Shown: positions 53,912 to 62,729, counted from the first letter of the stretch. The stretch is 64,000 nucleotides of DNA from Tumebacillus flagellatus (GCF_000714935.1 NZ_JMIR01000031.1:62001-126000); one strand, 5' to 3'. Program-made: numbers and translations. Notes: generated by a model not told the origin, from the sequence alone.

Positions 53912-55069
53912 TTATAAGGAAAGCACGAAGCGCTGCAGGCGGTCCAGCGCTTCTTTGAGCGAATCCATCGAGTAGGCGTACGAGATGCGCATGAACCCTT
54001 CGCCGTACTCCGAAAACGCATCGCCCGGCACGACCGCCAACTGCTCTTGCTCCAAGAGGCGGACGCAGAATTCCTGCGACGTGAGACCGAAGTGCCCGAT
54101 CGACGGGAACAGGTAAAACGCACCGTCCGGTTTCACGCACGGGATGCCCATCACGTCCAGACGGTCATGCACATAGTCGAGGCGCTTGCGGTATTCCACA
54201 CGCATCGCCAGCGCGTCGTCCATGCCGTGCGTCAACGCTTCCAAGGCGGCGTACTGCGAAATCGAAGACGCGCAGGAGACGTTGTACTGGTGGACTTTCA
54301 GCATGTGTTGCGTGATCGCCGCCGGCGCGAACGTGAACCCGATGCGCCAGCCGGTCATGGAGTGCGACTTGGACAGGCCGTTGATGACGATCGTCTTATC
54401 CCGCATGCCCGGCTCGTGCACGATGGAGCGGTGCCCCTCATCGCTGTACACCAACTCGCTGTAAATCTCGTCCGACACCACGAAAATTTCGCGGTCGCGC
54501 AGCACGTCGGCAATTTCCTTCAAGTCTTGGCGGCTCATCACAACGCCGGTCGGATTCGACGGGTACGGCAAGAGCACGGCGCGGGTTTTGTCGGTCAATT
54601 TCTCCGCGATGCCCACCGCCGTGATCTTAAAACCGGTTTCGCGGGTGTCCACATAGACCGGAATCCCGCCGCATTGCTTGATGATCGGTTCATATCCGGG
54701 ATAGACCGGGCCCGGCAAGATCACTTCAGAGCCGGGGACGAGGATCGTGCGCAAGGCGATGTCGATCGCTTCCGACGCGCCGACGGTCGTGATCACTTCC
54801 GTCTCCGGGTCGTACTGCTGTCCGTAGCGGGTCGCGACGAAGTTGCAGGCGGCTTGGCGCAGTTCCAACAGTCCGGCGTTGTGCGTGTACACGGTGCGGT
54901 TCGTCTCGATGGCGCGCTGTGCCGCTTTTTTGATATGCTCCGGCGTCGGGAAATCCGGCTGGCCGAGCGTGAGCGAAATCGCGTAGGGGTAGGCGGCTAC
55001 GCGGTTCGAGAATTTGCGAATGCCGGAGACTTCAATCTCACGGACTTGCGGGTTGACGAGGTGTTCCAT
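53912..55069 (-). CDS. patA: class I/II aminotransferase PatA
   Basis: A 385-residue PLP enzyme. It follows B. subtilis PatA (N-acetyl-L,L-diaminopimelate aminotransferase of lysine/peptidoglycan precursor synthesis) along its length: REIEVSGIRKFSN, LTLGQPDFPTPEHI, PGPVYPGYEPII, VLPYPSNPTGV, and GLSKSHSMTGWRIG with the PLP Lys. KVHQYNVSCASSISQ is also shared. ATG at 55069 is 10 nt after GAGAGG; an ATG three codons upstream is too close. It is a single gene. Confidence 0.88.
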   Translation of the reverse strand: MEHLVNPQVREIEVSGIRKFSNRVAAYPYAISLTLGQPDFPTPEHIKKAAQRAIETNRTVYTHNAGLLELRQAACNFVATRYGQQYDPETEVITTVGASEAIDIALRTILVPGSEVILPGPVYPGYEPIIKQCGGIPVYVDTRETGFKITAVGIAEKLTDKTRAVLLPYPSNPTGVVMSRQDLKEIADVLRDREIFVVSDEIYSELVYSDEGHRSIVHEPGMRDKTIVINGLSKSHSMTGWRIGFTFAPAAITQHMLKVHQYNVSCASSISQYAALEALTHGMDDALAMRVEYRKRLDYVHDRLDVMGIPCVKPDGAFYLFPSIGHFGLTSQEFCVRLLEQEQLAVVPGDAFSEYGEGFMRISYAYSMDSLKEALDRLQRFVLSL

Positions 55070-55109
55070 CTGATTCATCCCTCTCTGGCTGTCTCACATC
55101 GTTTGCTCT

Positions 55110-56132
55110 CTATCCTACCACATTTCGTTGTACCGTCGAGCGCACGATCAATTCCGTGCCGATCGTCAGCACGGGCGGCGATTGCGACGGGTCTTCGATC
55201 AATTGCAAGAGCGCGTTGGCGGTCTGCGTGCCCATCTCTTCCTTCTGTTGCGCAATCGTCGTCAAGCCGACGTACTTGGCGTACGCGATGTCGTCAAACC
55301 CGATGATCGAGACGTCGTCACCCGGCGTGAGGCCCGCCTCGCGCATCGCCGTCATCGCGCCGATCGCCATCATGTCGCCCGCGCAAAACACCGCCGTCGG
55401 GCGCTCTTCCATCGGCAGCGCCAGCAATTGCTTCATCGCTTCCATGCCGCCTTCTTCCGTGAAATCCCCGTACGTGATCCATTTTTGCGAGAACGGCAAT
55501 TTGAAACGCTGCAACGATTCTTGGTAGCCGAGCAAGCGGTCATGTCCCGGTTTCGTGGAGTAGCGGTCGCCGATGAACGCAATCCGGCGGTGCCCCATCT
55601 CCACGAGATAGTCCATCGCCTGCATCGCCCCGCCTTTGTTGTCGGAACAGAGATAGCCGGCGCGCGGCCCCAACAAATCGAGGTCGACCGACATGCAGGG
55701 GATGCCCGCTCCGACCAGCGTGTTCAATGTGGGCTCCGTGCGCGGCACACCGAGCATCAGGACGCCGTCGACGTTGCGGTGACGCGCCCGCGCCGCAAAA
55801 CCGTCTTGCGCGCCTTCGAGCGTATGGTTGGCAAAAAACAGCAGGTCATACCCCTTGCCGCCCATCACGTCCTTGAACGTCTTCAAAATATCTTGCAAAA
55901 AGGGATGCTTAAACCCGCTGTTCACATGATCTTGAAAAAACACCCCGATCGTCCACGAGCGCTTGGTCGCCAACCCCCGTGCTGCCGCGTTCGGTTGAAA
56001 CCCCAGTTCCTCCGTGATGCGCTGGACTTTTTCACGGGTTTTTTGCGACACGTCCGGATACCCGTTCAGCACGCGGGAAACGGTGGCGGGAGAGACGTTC
56101 GCACGCTTGGCAATGTCATAAATGGTAATCAT
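55110..56132 (-). CDS. LacI-family transcriptional regulator
   Basis: A 340-residue repressor. The N-terminal helix-turn-helix is IYDIAKRANVSPATVSRVLNG, followed by the hinge (NAAARGLAT) and a periplasmic-binding-protein-like sugar domain (HRRIAFIGDR, ...PTAVFCAGDMMAIGAM). ATG at 56132 follows GGAGGTGG. No sugar transport or catabolic genes are adjacent, so its target is not evident. Confidence 0.88.
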   Translation of the reverse strand: MITIYDIAKRANVSPATVSRVLNGYPDVSQKTREKVQRITEELGFQPNAAARGLATKRSWTIGVFFQDHVNSGFKHPFLQDILKTFKDVMGGKGYDLLFFANHTLEGAQDGFAARARHRNVDGVLMLGVPRTEPTLNTLVGAGIPCMSVDLDLLGPRAGYLCSDNKGGAMQAMDYLVEMGHRRIAFIGDRYSTKPGHDRLLGYQESLQRFKLPFSQKWITYGDFTEEGGMEAMKQLLALPMEERPTAVFCAGDMMAIGAMTAMREAGLTPGDDVSIIGFDDIAYAKYVGLTTIAQQKEEMGTQTANALLQLIEDPSQSPPVLTIGTELIVRSTVQRNVVG

Positions 56133-56289
56133 GATCAACCCACCTCCCTTTCCCCTTCTTAACACTTCTAGTCGCATTTTACCACGCCGGAAAGCGGTTT
56201 ACAGCCATGTCATTTCTCCATGAGGCTTTAGACTCAATTTGCGAAAATATGAGATTACAATCCCCCTTACATTTTTCACCCCAAACACA

Positions 56290-56317
56290 AAAAAGGACGG
56301 GGCCAACGCCGCCGTCC
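56290..56317 (-). terminator. intrinsic terminator after small peptide gene
   Basis: Minus-strand GGGACGG / CCGTCC stem followed by TTTTTT, 32 nt after the peptide stop codon. Confidence 0.72.
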
Positions 56318-56348
56318 CACTGTTCACGTATGATAGCCGGGTCTTGCT

Positions 56349-56489
56349 TTAGCGCAACACTGCGATATTTTCCGGCCAAACGAGATCCGCTTTGTACGTT
56401 GCCTGCGAAGCAACCGATACAAACAAGCCTGCCACCAGTGCTGCACCCATGATTCCGCCGACGATTGCTTTGAATACGTTGTTTTTCAT
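56349..56489 (-). CDS. 46-residue exported peptide precursor, Phr/pheromone-like
   Basis: A short gene with a GGGGGG ribosome binding site 10 nt before ATG and its own terminator. The product has a basic start (MKNNVFKA), a hydrophobic signal core (residues 9-25) and an AxA-type cleavage site (SVASQA), leaving a short tail of about 16 residues ending ENIAVLR. This is the layout of Phr, PapR and NprX precursors, which are secreted and trimmed to 5-8 residue signals. It lies head-to-head with an XRE-TPR regulator across a 387-nt AT-rich gap. No family match is recognised. Confidence 0.68.
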   Translation of the reverse strand: MKNNVFKAIVGGIMGAALVAGLFVSVASQATYKADLVWPENIAVLR

Positions 56490-56876
56490 GTTTCACTTAC
56501 CCCCCTGTTTTATGTATGCACATGTCGATTCAGTTAGACTGAATGTTTGTTTTTGTTAATCTTATGGTAAATCAGATTTCTATTCCCGTCAATAACAAAC
56601 ATGAACAAATACACCAAAAATATATTTGTTTCGTTCAGTTTAGTTAGGTGTGTTCAAAAAGAGGACCCTAAAATTCCCAATTCAATTGAGAATGGCTATC
56701 TTTACTCAACAGTAAAAATTACCATTCGGGCGCATTTCTAGGTCCAGATTCCTATTAAGCCAGTGCCTAGGTCTCAATAAGTCCGAATTATGGTATACTG
56801 CGTACAAGCATCATCATGATTTCCCCATGAAGAATTCCGAACAATCCGATAGTCAACACACATAGGAGAGACAATA
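56490..56876. promoter_or_regulatory. AT-rich divergent control region with palindrome
   Basis: No gene is seen in these 387 nt. ATTCAGT-TAG-ACTGAAT (56528-56544) is a perfect 7-bp-arm palindrome upstream of the peptide gene. A related half-site CGTTCAGTTTAGTTAGG occurs at 56634-56650. TGGTATACT (56791-56799) is an extended -10 for the regulator gene. CTAGGTC occurs twice between 56739 and 56775. A regulator-binding region is likely. Confidence 0.5.
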
Positions 56877-58163
56877 ATGGGAGCAGTAGGACAACGAATT
56901 AAAGAACTGCGGAAGGCCTCTAATCTCACCCAGCAAGAACTGGCCGAGGGCGTCGTCACCAGAAGCTATATCAGCCAGATCGAAAAGGGCTTGATCCAGC
57001 CTTCGTACGATACTTTGGAGAAGCTCTCCAAGAAACTGGCTTGCACGGTTGAAGATTTCTTCAAAGAACCGGAGAACAAAGCGCTGCAAGTGTCGGAGTG
57101 GAAGAAATTTATCCGCTTCTCCGAACAGCACGTCGAATCCGGTCACTTCGAACAAGCGAAGAAAACGCTCGACAACGCGAACATCGACGCTCCGGAAGAA
57201 CTCAACGAGTATGACCACGGGTTGCTGGCCTGGGTGAACGGCCGCCTCGCGGAACATCGCGGCGAGACGTTGGAAGCGGCGGAGTTGTACGAGAAATCGA
57301 TCTCGCACTTTGAGAACAACAACTATGTGCGCGAACGCATCCGCTCGATGGACTCGCTGGCGTACATCCAATTGTTGCAAAACCACAACGACGCCGCGCT
57401 GAAAACGCTCAACGACGCCTACCAAACGCTGATTCACCACCAAATCGGCGGCTTGACCAAAGTGTCGCTGTTGATCAACTTCGCGATGGCGCACGGCAAG
57501 CTCGGAGAAAGCCACTCCGCGATTCGCTTCTGGCAGGAAGCCAACGACCTCAACCAGTCGATGCGGGCGTTCTACCGCCAAGGCAACATCGTGATGGGGC
57601 TTGGCAACTGCTATTTCCAAATCGGCGAACTGCAAGAGGCGGAACGCTACTACCACCGCGCGCTGGCGATTCACGAAGCGACGGAACATTTGAATAACAA
57701 AGCCGGCGTCTACACCAACCTCGGCAAGCTGTACACGGCGATGCGGGACTACCCGAAAGCGATCGAATCGCTGTTGACCGCCCTTCATCTCTACGAGAGC
57801 TTGAACATGGAGTCGAAACTCGTCAACGCCAAGTCGGAAATCGCGCAGGCGTTCTACGCGCACGAAGAGTACGACCAGGCTTCGAAGTACTGCTACCAGA
57901 TTCTCTCCGCCAAGAACGAGTACAAGCACAAAGGAACGGCGTACAAGATCTTGGGCGCTGTGGAAGTCGCTCGCAAGAACTACGACAAAGCCTTGGAGCA
58001 CTACCGCGAATCTCTCGAACTTTTCACCCAGCACAACTTCCCGGCGCTCGCCAACGACGTGTTGCGTCTGACCGCCGACGTGTATTTCGAAACCGGCGAC
58101 TTTAAGCAAGCCGCTGAATTTTATCGGCAAGTCAAAATGGATGACAAACCGAAGGCTCTGTAG
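56877..58163 (+). CDS. XRE-HTH / TPR regulator (RRNPP-type)
   Basis: A 428-residue cytosolic protein. The N-terminal XRE helix-turn-helix (about residues 7-62) has IKELRKASNLTQQELAEG and SYISQIEKGLIQPSYDTL. From about residue 85 there are eight or so TPR motifs (for example FEQAKKTLDNANID, QEAERYYHRALAIHEATEHL, YDKALEHYRESLELF). This is the architecture of peptide-sensing PlcR, NprR and Rgg-like regulators, in which a re-imported peptide binds the TPR groove. ATG at 56877 follows TAGGAGAG. The terminator overlaps its stop codon. Confidence 0.87.
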   Translation: MGAVGQRIKELRKASNLTQQELAEGVVTRSYISQIEKGLIQPSYDTLEKLSKKLACTVEDFFKEPENKALQVSEWKKFIRFSEQHVESGHFEQAKKTLDNANIDAPEELNEYDHGLLAWVNGRLAEHRGETLEAAELYEKSISHFENNNYVRERIRSMDSLAYIQLLQNHNDAALKTLNDAYQTLIHHQIGGLTKVSLLINFAMAHGKLGESHSAIRFWQEANDLNQSMRAFYRQGNIVMGLGNCYFQIGELQEAERYYHRALAIHEATEHLNNKAGVYTNLGKLYTAMRDYPKAIESLLTALHLYESLNMESKLVNAKSEIAQAFYAHEEYDQASKYCYQILSAKNEYKHKGTAYKILGAVEVARKNYDKALEHYRESLELFTQHNFPALANDVLRLTADVYFETGDFKQAAEFYRQVKMDDKPKAL

Positions 58164-58188
58164 CGATGACGCGCAGGGCCTTTTTTGT
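58150..58188 (+). terminator. intrinsic terminator overlapping the regulator stop codon
   Basis: AAGGCTCTG / CAGGGCCTT stem followed by TTTT; the TAG stop lies in the loop side. Confidence 0.65.
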
Positions 58189-58199
58189 TATGATGAGCG

Positions 58200-58243
58200 T
58201 GAAAAAAAGACTTCACACGCCGGGCGGGCAGGTGAAGTCTCTA
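58200..58243 (-). terminator. intrinsic terminator after rhodanese-MBL gene
   Basis: Minus-strand AGACTTCAC / GTGAAGTCT stem followed by TTTTTT. Confidence 0.8.
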
Positions 58244-58281
58244 CGGGTTGATCGGCCTTGGGGCTCTCGGGCTCTTGGTTT

Positions 58282-59421
58282 TTATCGAGGCGCGTGTTTG
58301 GCGGCGCAACGGTTGGGGCCGCTCTCCAGTTCGAGAGCCCGCGCGGGATCGATGGTTTTTTCCCCGCGGTTGACGGCGCTGATCTCTGTGTGGTTCGGCG
58401 GGGTCGTGCCGCCGTCGGAAGCGAATTGCGTCACGAACGCCTCGCGGGACGAGAGGCGCATCGCGTCGTTGACGGAGCGAATCGTGCCAAGGTCGGCGCC
58501 GACAAATCCGCGGGCGTGGTACTCGTCCTGCGACGCGTAGTGCGCCGGAAGCACGAGCACATCGTCAGGCAGCGCGGCGATGGTGGTGAACACCGTGTCG
58601 TAGAGCTGTTGCGCCCATTCGCGCGCTTTGCCTCCGAGGTCGGGACGCCCCAATCCGCCGACGAACACGGTGTCGCCCGACAGCAGGAAGCGGCCGTTCA
58701 GCAACAGCGACACGCTTCCGGGCGTATGCCCCGGCGTCGGGATCGCCAGCACTTGCACCGTGACGGAGCCGAACGTCCACGTGCGGTGCTGCTCCAGCGG
58801 CGTGTGCGGAAGCGGCGAGCCTTGGAGTTCGCCGGAGGAGATGTAGTACGTTGCCCCCGTGCACGAAGCCAGTTCCACTCCGCCGGAGATGTGATCGGCG
58901 TGCAAGTGCGTGTCGACGACGTGCTGAACCTTCGCGCCGTGTGCAGACGCGACTTCCAGATACTCGTCAACATGCCGACCGGCGTCGACGACGAGGGCTG
59001 AAGCGTCGGAGAGGATCACGTACGACAAACATCCTTTGCCGACGCGGTTGAGTTGGATCAGTTTCCAGCCCTCCTCCTCGAAGACGGTCACCGGAGCGTA
59101 CACCTCGCTCCACCCGAGCATTCCGTGTTCAAGATACGCCGCGTCATAGCCGTGCCGGTCGAGCACGTCCGCCACGATCTTGGCGCTGCGGCCGCGGGCG
59201 CAGTTGACGAGAATCGGGCGGTCGGCGGGCAGGAGTTTTTTCCAAGCGGTGTCGTCTTCGGAGAGAAACTCGACGTAGGGGATGTTGATCGACGTCACCG
59301 TCGGGCCGTCGACGTGCCAATTTTCAAAATCATCGATCACCCGGACGTCGAGGATGAACACCTCCTCGCCCTGCGCGAGGCGGGCGTACAAGTCTTTCGG
59401 GGTCACAATTCCAACAGCCAT
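58282..59421 (-). CDS. rhodanese-MBL fusion, persulfide dioxygenase-like
   Basis: A 379-residue protein. The N-terminal rhodanese domain (about residues 6-110) has active-site Cys in VNCARGRSA; the C-terminal MBL domain (about 120-340) has THLHADH, PTPGHTPG, LSGDTVF and LPAHY, as in ETHE1/CstB-type persulfide dioxygenases. CstB has the rhodanese domain at the C-terminus; here the order is reversed. It would oxidise or transfer sulfane sulfur from persulfides. ATG at 59421 follows GAGAGGAG. No CstR-like regulator is adjacent. Confidence 0.8.
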   Translation of the reverse strand: MAVGIVTPKDLYARLAQGEEVFILDVRVIDDFENWHVDGPTVTSINIPYVEFLSEDDTAWKKLLPADRPILVNCARGRSAKIVADVLDRHGYDAAYLEHGMLGWSEVYAPVTVFEEEGWKLIQLNRVGKGCLSYVILSDASALVVDAGRHVDEYLEVASAHGAKVQHVVDTHLHADHISGGVELASCTGATYYISSGELQGSPLPHTPLEQHRTWTFGSVTVQVLAIPTPGHTPGSVSLLLNGRFLLSGDTVFVGGLGRPDLGGKAREWAQQLYDTVFTTIAALPDDVLVLPAHYASQDEYHARGFVGADLGTIRSVNDAMRLSSREAFVTQFASDGGTTPPNHTEISAVNRGEKTIDPARALELESGPNRCAAKHAPR

Positions 59422-59511
59422 GCGGAGAACTCCTCTCTGTGCGTTCGTGATGACAGACTATTCAGAGAGAGTCAGATTTGCCTATTTTCGAGTAAAACGG
59501 GGGGATTTCTC

Positions 59512-60654
59512 ATGAAAAAGCGCATTCGGGACTTCGGTGTCCAGATCGGAACTTTACCTCCTGGGGAGCGCAATGCGATCACCGACGTTCCCGGCGTGCG
59601 GGTCGGACACGCCACGCTCGCCGACGGAGCGGTGCAGACGGGCGTCACCGCGATTCTCCCGCATCCGGGCAACCTCTTTCGGGAAAAAGTTCCCGCCGCC
59701 GTCCATGTGCTCAACGGCTTCGGCAAGACGGTCGGCACGGTGCAACTGGAAGAGTTGGGAACGCTGGAGACGCCGATTCTGCTGACCAATACGCTCAGCG
59801 TCGGCACGGTGAGCGAAGCGTTGGTGCGCTGCATGCTGGAGCAGACGCCGGAGATCGGCGTGACGACCGGGACGGTCAACCCGCTGGTCGGCGAGTGCAA
59901 CGACGGATGGTTGAACGACATTCGCGGCCTGCACGTGCGGGAAGAGCATGTCCGGGCGGCGTTGTCTTCGGCAAGCGTCGATGTGGAGGAAGGCGCGGTC
60001 GGCGCGGGTCGCGGCATGTCTTGTTACGGCTTGAAAGGCGGCATCGGGACGGCGTCGCGCCGGATGGAGATCGGCGGGCAAACGTACACCCTCGGAGCGT
60101 TGGTGCTGTCGAACTTCGGACGCTTGGACGATTTGCAAGTGGCGGGACGACTTGTCGGGCGGGAGATTCGCGAGCAGTGGGAACGGGAAGCGGCAAGCGA
60201 GATTCCTTCGGTTGCGCCGGCAGAACAAACGACTGCCGAATCTGTTTCGGTCGCGCCGGCTGAACAATCGCGGGCCGGTTCCACTTCTGCCTCGTCTCTT
60301 GAGCCCCGCGAACGCGGTTCGATCATCATGATCCTCGCCACCGATCTGCCGCTTCGCGACCGCCAACTCAAGCGCGTCGCCGTGCGGGCGGGAGTCGGCT
60401 TGGCGCGGACGGGCTCCTTCATCGGCCACGGCAGCGGCGACCTCGTGCTGGCGTTCTCCACGGCGACGCGCATTCCGCACGAATCTCCGGAGCCGATCCT
60501 CACCTTGCCGATGCTGCAAGACCACTACCTTGACACCGCGTTTCGCGCCGCTGCCGAGAGCGTGGAAGAAGCGGTCCTCAACTCCATGACCGCCGCAGAC
60601 CCGGTCACCGGACGTGACGGCAATTCGCGGGCCAGCTTGCGGGACTTCTTATAA
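59512..60654 (+). CDS. P1 family peptidase (DmpA/BapA-type N-terminal nucleophile aminopeptidase)
   Basis: A 380-residue DmpA-fold enzyme. ITDVPGVRVGHATL, LLTNTLSVGTV and GTVNPLVGECNDGWLND match the family; self-cleavage is expected between Gly and Ser in EPRERGSIIMI (about residue 268), freeing the Ser nucleophile. Between about residues 222 and 262 there is an unusual Ala/Ser/Glu-rich linker in which SVAPAEQ occurs twice, just before the cleavage site. Start ATG at 59512 follows GGGGG. Substrates are likely N-terminal or beta-amino acids. Confidence 0.85.
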   Translation: MKKRIRDFGVQIGTLPPGERNAITDVPGVRVGHATLADGAVQTGVTAILPHPGNLFREKVPAAVHVLNGFGKTVGTVQLEELGTLETPILLTNTLSVGTVSEALVRCMLEQTPEIGVTTGTVNPLVGECNDGWLNDIRGLHVREEHVRAALSSASVDVEEGAVGAGRGMSCYGLKGGIGTASRRMEIGGQTYTLGALVLSNFGRLDDLQVAGRLVGREIREQWEREAASEIPSVAPAEQTTAESVSVAPAEQSRAGSTSASSLEPRERGSIIMILATDLPLRDRQLKRVAVRAGVGLARTGSFIGHGSGDLVLAFSTATRIPHESPEPILTLPMLQDHYLDTAFRAAAESVEEAVLNSMTAADPVTGRDGNSRASLRDFL

Positions 60655-60702
60655 AAAAAGACCCTGGGCGCACGTGGGTGGTGCGTACAGGGTCTTTTTT
60701 TA
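60653..60702. terminator. bidirectional intrinsic terminator
   Basis: AAAGACCCTG / CAGGGTCTTT stem with long T-runs, between the P1 peptidase and the convergent phosphotransferase. Confidence 0.85.
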
Positions 60703-60706
60703 TCCG

Positions 60707-61660
60707 TTACGCGTTCAAGCAGTTGTGGAAGGTCGTGCGAAGCCATCGCAACTTGGCGGCCAGAATCTCGTTTAGTTCGTCGGCTTGCAAGAACCCGTTG
60801 CGGAACTTCCCGATCTCCCAGCCGAGCATCATCAGGGTGTTGTCGAAGAGGCAGGCACAAAACGCTCGGCGGAATTGCACGGGATCGTCCGGGTTCAGCA
60901 AGCGTTGGAAGACCTCCAACGCCTCTTCGTGCAACTCGTCGTCGAGCACGTCTTGCAGCAGGATCGCCAAGTCCCGTTGAGGCAGCGAGACGCAGGCCCA
61001 CTCCCAGTCGATGAGGCGGAACTGTCCGTTTTGCCAGAGGATGTTCTCCAGATGAGGATCGCCGTGCGTGTAAGTCAGCCGTCCGACCGCCCATTCAGGA
61101 TAGCGCGGGTAGAACGCGGCGGTCATGTTCTGCACCTCGCGCACCGTTTCCTCGTGAACGCCCGGCATGCCCTGCTCCGCCAACCACGCCAACTCCTGCA
61201 CCGCCGTTTCCGCCCACTCGGCGGAGGATTCAAACGGGTAGGTGGAGACGCGTCCCTCGGCGAGCCACTGTTCACTTTTTTCCAAGAGCGCGAGGTGCAG
61301 GCTCGCCAGCAAGTCGACGAGGCTTCGCAGCATCTCCCGTTGCCCCGCTCGATCCCGCTTTGCAAAAACGGATTTCACCGGCACCCCTGCATGTTCCAAG
61401 ATCAAGCCCTGTTCCCCCGCGCAGTCGATCACCCCGTACACAGCCGGGACCGCATGCGGCACTTCCGGCAAGAGCGTTCGGTACAACTCCAGTTCGGCAA
61501 TCCGCGCCGGGTCGAAGCGCTTGTACACCGCCTCGATTCGCTTGCCGTGTTCATCGCGAAGAGTGAGTGCAAACAACGACGCGGCATACCCGCCGGAGAG
61601 CGGAGTGGACTGCAGGAGTTCCCATCCCATGGACTCTAGTATCTTCTGTACGTTTCTCAT
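60707..61660 (-). CDS. APH-family phosphotransferase
   Basis: A 317-residue kinase-like protein with THGDPHLENIL (catalytic loop, about residue 198) and FRLIDWEWACVS (metal-binding Asp). Such proteins include aminoglycoside kinases and metabolite kinases; the substrate is not evident and a resistance function should not be assumed. The ATG overlaps the stop of the GNAT gene by 4 nt. Confidence 0.8.
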   Translation of the reverse strand: MRNVQKILESMGWELLQSTPLSGGYAASLFALTLRDEHGKRIEAVYKRFDPARIAELELYRTLLPEVPHAVPAVYGVIDCAGEQGLILEHAGVPVKSVFAKRDRAGQREMLRSLVDLLASLHLALLEKSEQWLAEGRVSTYPFESSAEWAETAVQELAWLAEQGMPGVHEETVREVQNMTAAFYPRYPEWAVGRLTYTHGDPHLENILWQNGQFRLIDWEWACVSLPQRDLAILLQDVLDDELHEEALEVFQRLLNPDDPVQFRRAFCACLFDNTLMMLGWEIGKFRNGFLQADELNEILAAKLRWLRTTFHNCLNA

Positions 61661-62232
61661 GCTTGTGCAGCTTCAAACTCCCGCTTCAGCAGCGAATACA
61701 CTTCCACGTCGAGAAACTTTCCGTTCAGATACGCGTAGTCGCGCAGCACGCCTTCGCGTTGGAATCCGGCTTTCTCCAGCACGCGGCGGGAACCGGTGTT
61801 CAGCGGGTTGAACTGCGCTTCGACGCGGTTGAGTTCCATGTGGTGGAATCCGTATGCCAGCACGGGCTGGATCACTTCCGAGATCACCCCTTGGCTCCAA
61901 TACGCGCGGGCGATCTCGCAGCCGACCTCGCACTTGAAGTCCTCTTGATCCCACGTGTGAAAGCCGATCGTCCCGATCATCCGTTCCGACCCGCCGTCGG
62001 TCGGCTCCTTCGGCACGATCGCCCAGCGAATCTTGCGCCCTTGTGCCAGCGCGTCCAAGTGCCGCTGGATCAATTCCTTCGCTTGCTCCACGCTCGTAAA
62101 CAGATCAAGATCGTAAAACTTCAACACCTCCGGATCGGAGAAGTACCCGAACATCGCCTCCGCGTCCTCCATCCGCAACTCCCGCAACCGAAAGCGCGCC
62201 GTTTCCAACTCTCGAAACTTCAATTCCATCAT
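61657..62232 (-). CDS. GNAT acetyltransferase (RimJ/RimL type)
   Basis: A 191-residue N-acetyltransferase. LETARFRLRELRMEDAEAMF at the N-terminus, AYWSQGVISEVIQPVLAYGF (acetyl-CoA pyrophosphate loop) and NRVEAQFNPLNTGSRRVLEK match the RimJ/RimL/ribosomal-protein acetyltransferase group. ATG at 62232 has GAGAGGGG upstream; the adjacent ATG at 62229 is also possible. It is translationally coupled to the phosphotransferase. Confidence 0.86.
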   Translation of the reverse strand: MMELKFRELETARFRLRELRMEDAEAMFGYFSDPEVLKFYDLDLFTSVEQAKELIQRHLDALAQGRKIRWAIVPKEPTDGGSERMIGTIGFHTWDQEDFKCEVGCEIARAYWSQGVISEVIQPVLAYGFHHMELNRVEAQFNPLNTGSRRVLEKAGFQREGVLRDYAYLNGKFLDVEVYSLLKREFEAAQA

Positions 62233-62276
62233 CGTTGAACCCCTCTCTTTGCCCACATTATACCACCGGAAAAACG

Positions 62277-62318
62277 CCCAAAAAAGGCAATTGCTTGAAC
62301 TCCCTCAAGCAATTGCCT
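62277..62318 (-). terminator. intrinsic terminator after rhodanese gene
   Basis: Minus-strand GGCAATTGCTTGA / TCAAGCAATTGCC stem followed by TTTTTT. Confidence 0.85.
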
Positions 62319-62322
62319 CTTC

Positions 62323-62637
62323 TCACGATTTCCAAGCTTTCATGCCGCCGACGAGATTTTTGACGTTGTGGTAGCCGACGAGTTTCAGCACTTGGCAGGC
62401 CGCAAAGCTGCGCCGCCCCGAGCGGCAGACGAAAATCAACTCTTCGTCCGGCTTCCACTCCGAGTACTTTTCCAACAGATCGGCCATCGGCACGTGCAAC
62501 GCGCCTTCGATCATCCCTTCGGCCACTTCAAACTCTTCACGAACGTCGATAATCTTCGGCGTCTCACCACGCTTCAAGCGCACCGCGACTTCGTCGGGTG
62601 TCACTTCGGCGATGCGGTCCTCGACCGATTGTTGCAT
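62323..62637 (-). CDS. single-domain rhodanese (sulfurtransferase)
   Basis: A 104-residue rhodanese domain. IIDVREEFEVAEGMIEGALHVP and the active-site loop VCRSGRRS are complete, followed by NLVGGMKAWK. It would carry persulfide sulfur on the Cys. It is monocistronic. The rhodanese-MBL fusion 3.7 kb away may act in the same sulfur chemistry. Confidence 0.9.
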   Translation of the reverse strand: MQQSVEDRIAEVTPDEVAVRLKRGETPKIIDVREEFEVAEGMIEGALHVPMADLLEKYSEWKPDEELIFVCRSGRRSFAACQVLKLVGYHNVKNLVGGMKAWKS

Positions 62638-62729
62638 GGGCGTTCCCGTCCTTTCGATCCCGCTGATTACTTTATTTTAGTTGGTCAGTTGCTTTTCGAA
62701 AGTAACGGCCCTTACGTTTGTTGTCATTT

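Noticed and set aside
56183-56205. cre-like or LacI-type operator TGTAAACCGCTTTCC upstream of the lacI-family gene
   Set aside because: The match to the catabolite-response consensus is off by one at the central CG and the arms do not pair well; too weak to call.
60707-61660. Aminoglycoside resistance gene
   Set aside because: The APH fold covers many metabolite kinases; nothing specific to drug resistance is visible and the gene is coupled to a ribosomal-type acetyltransferase.
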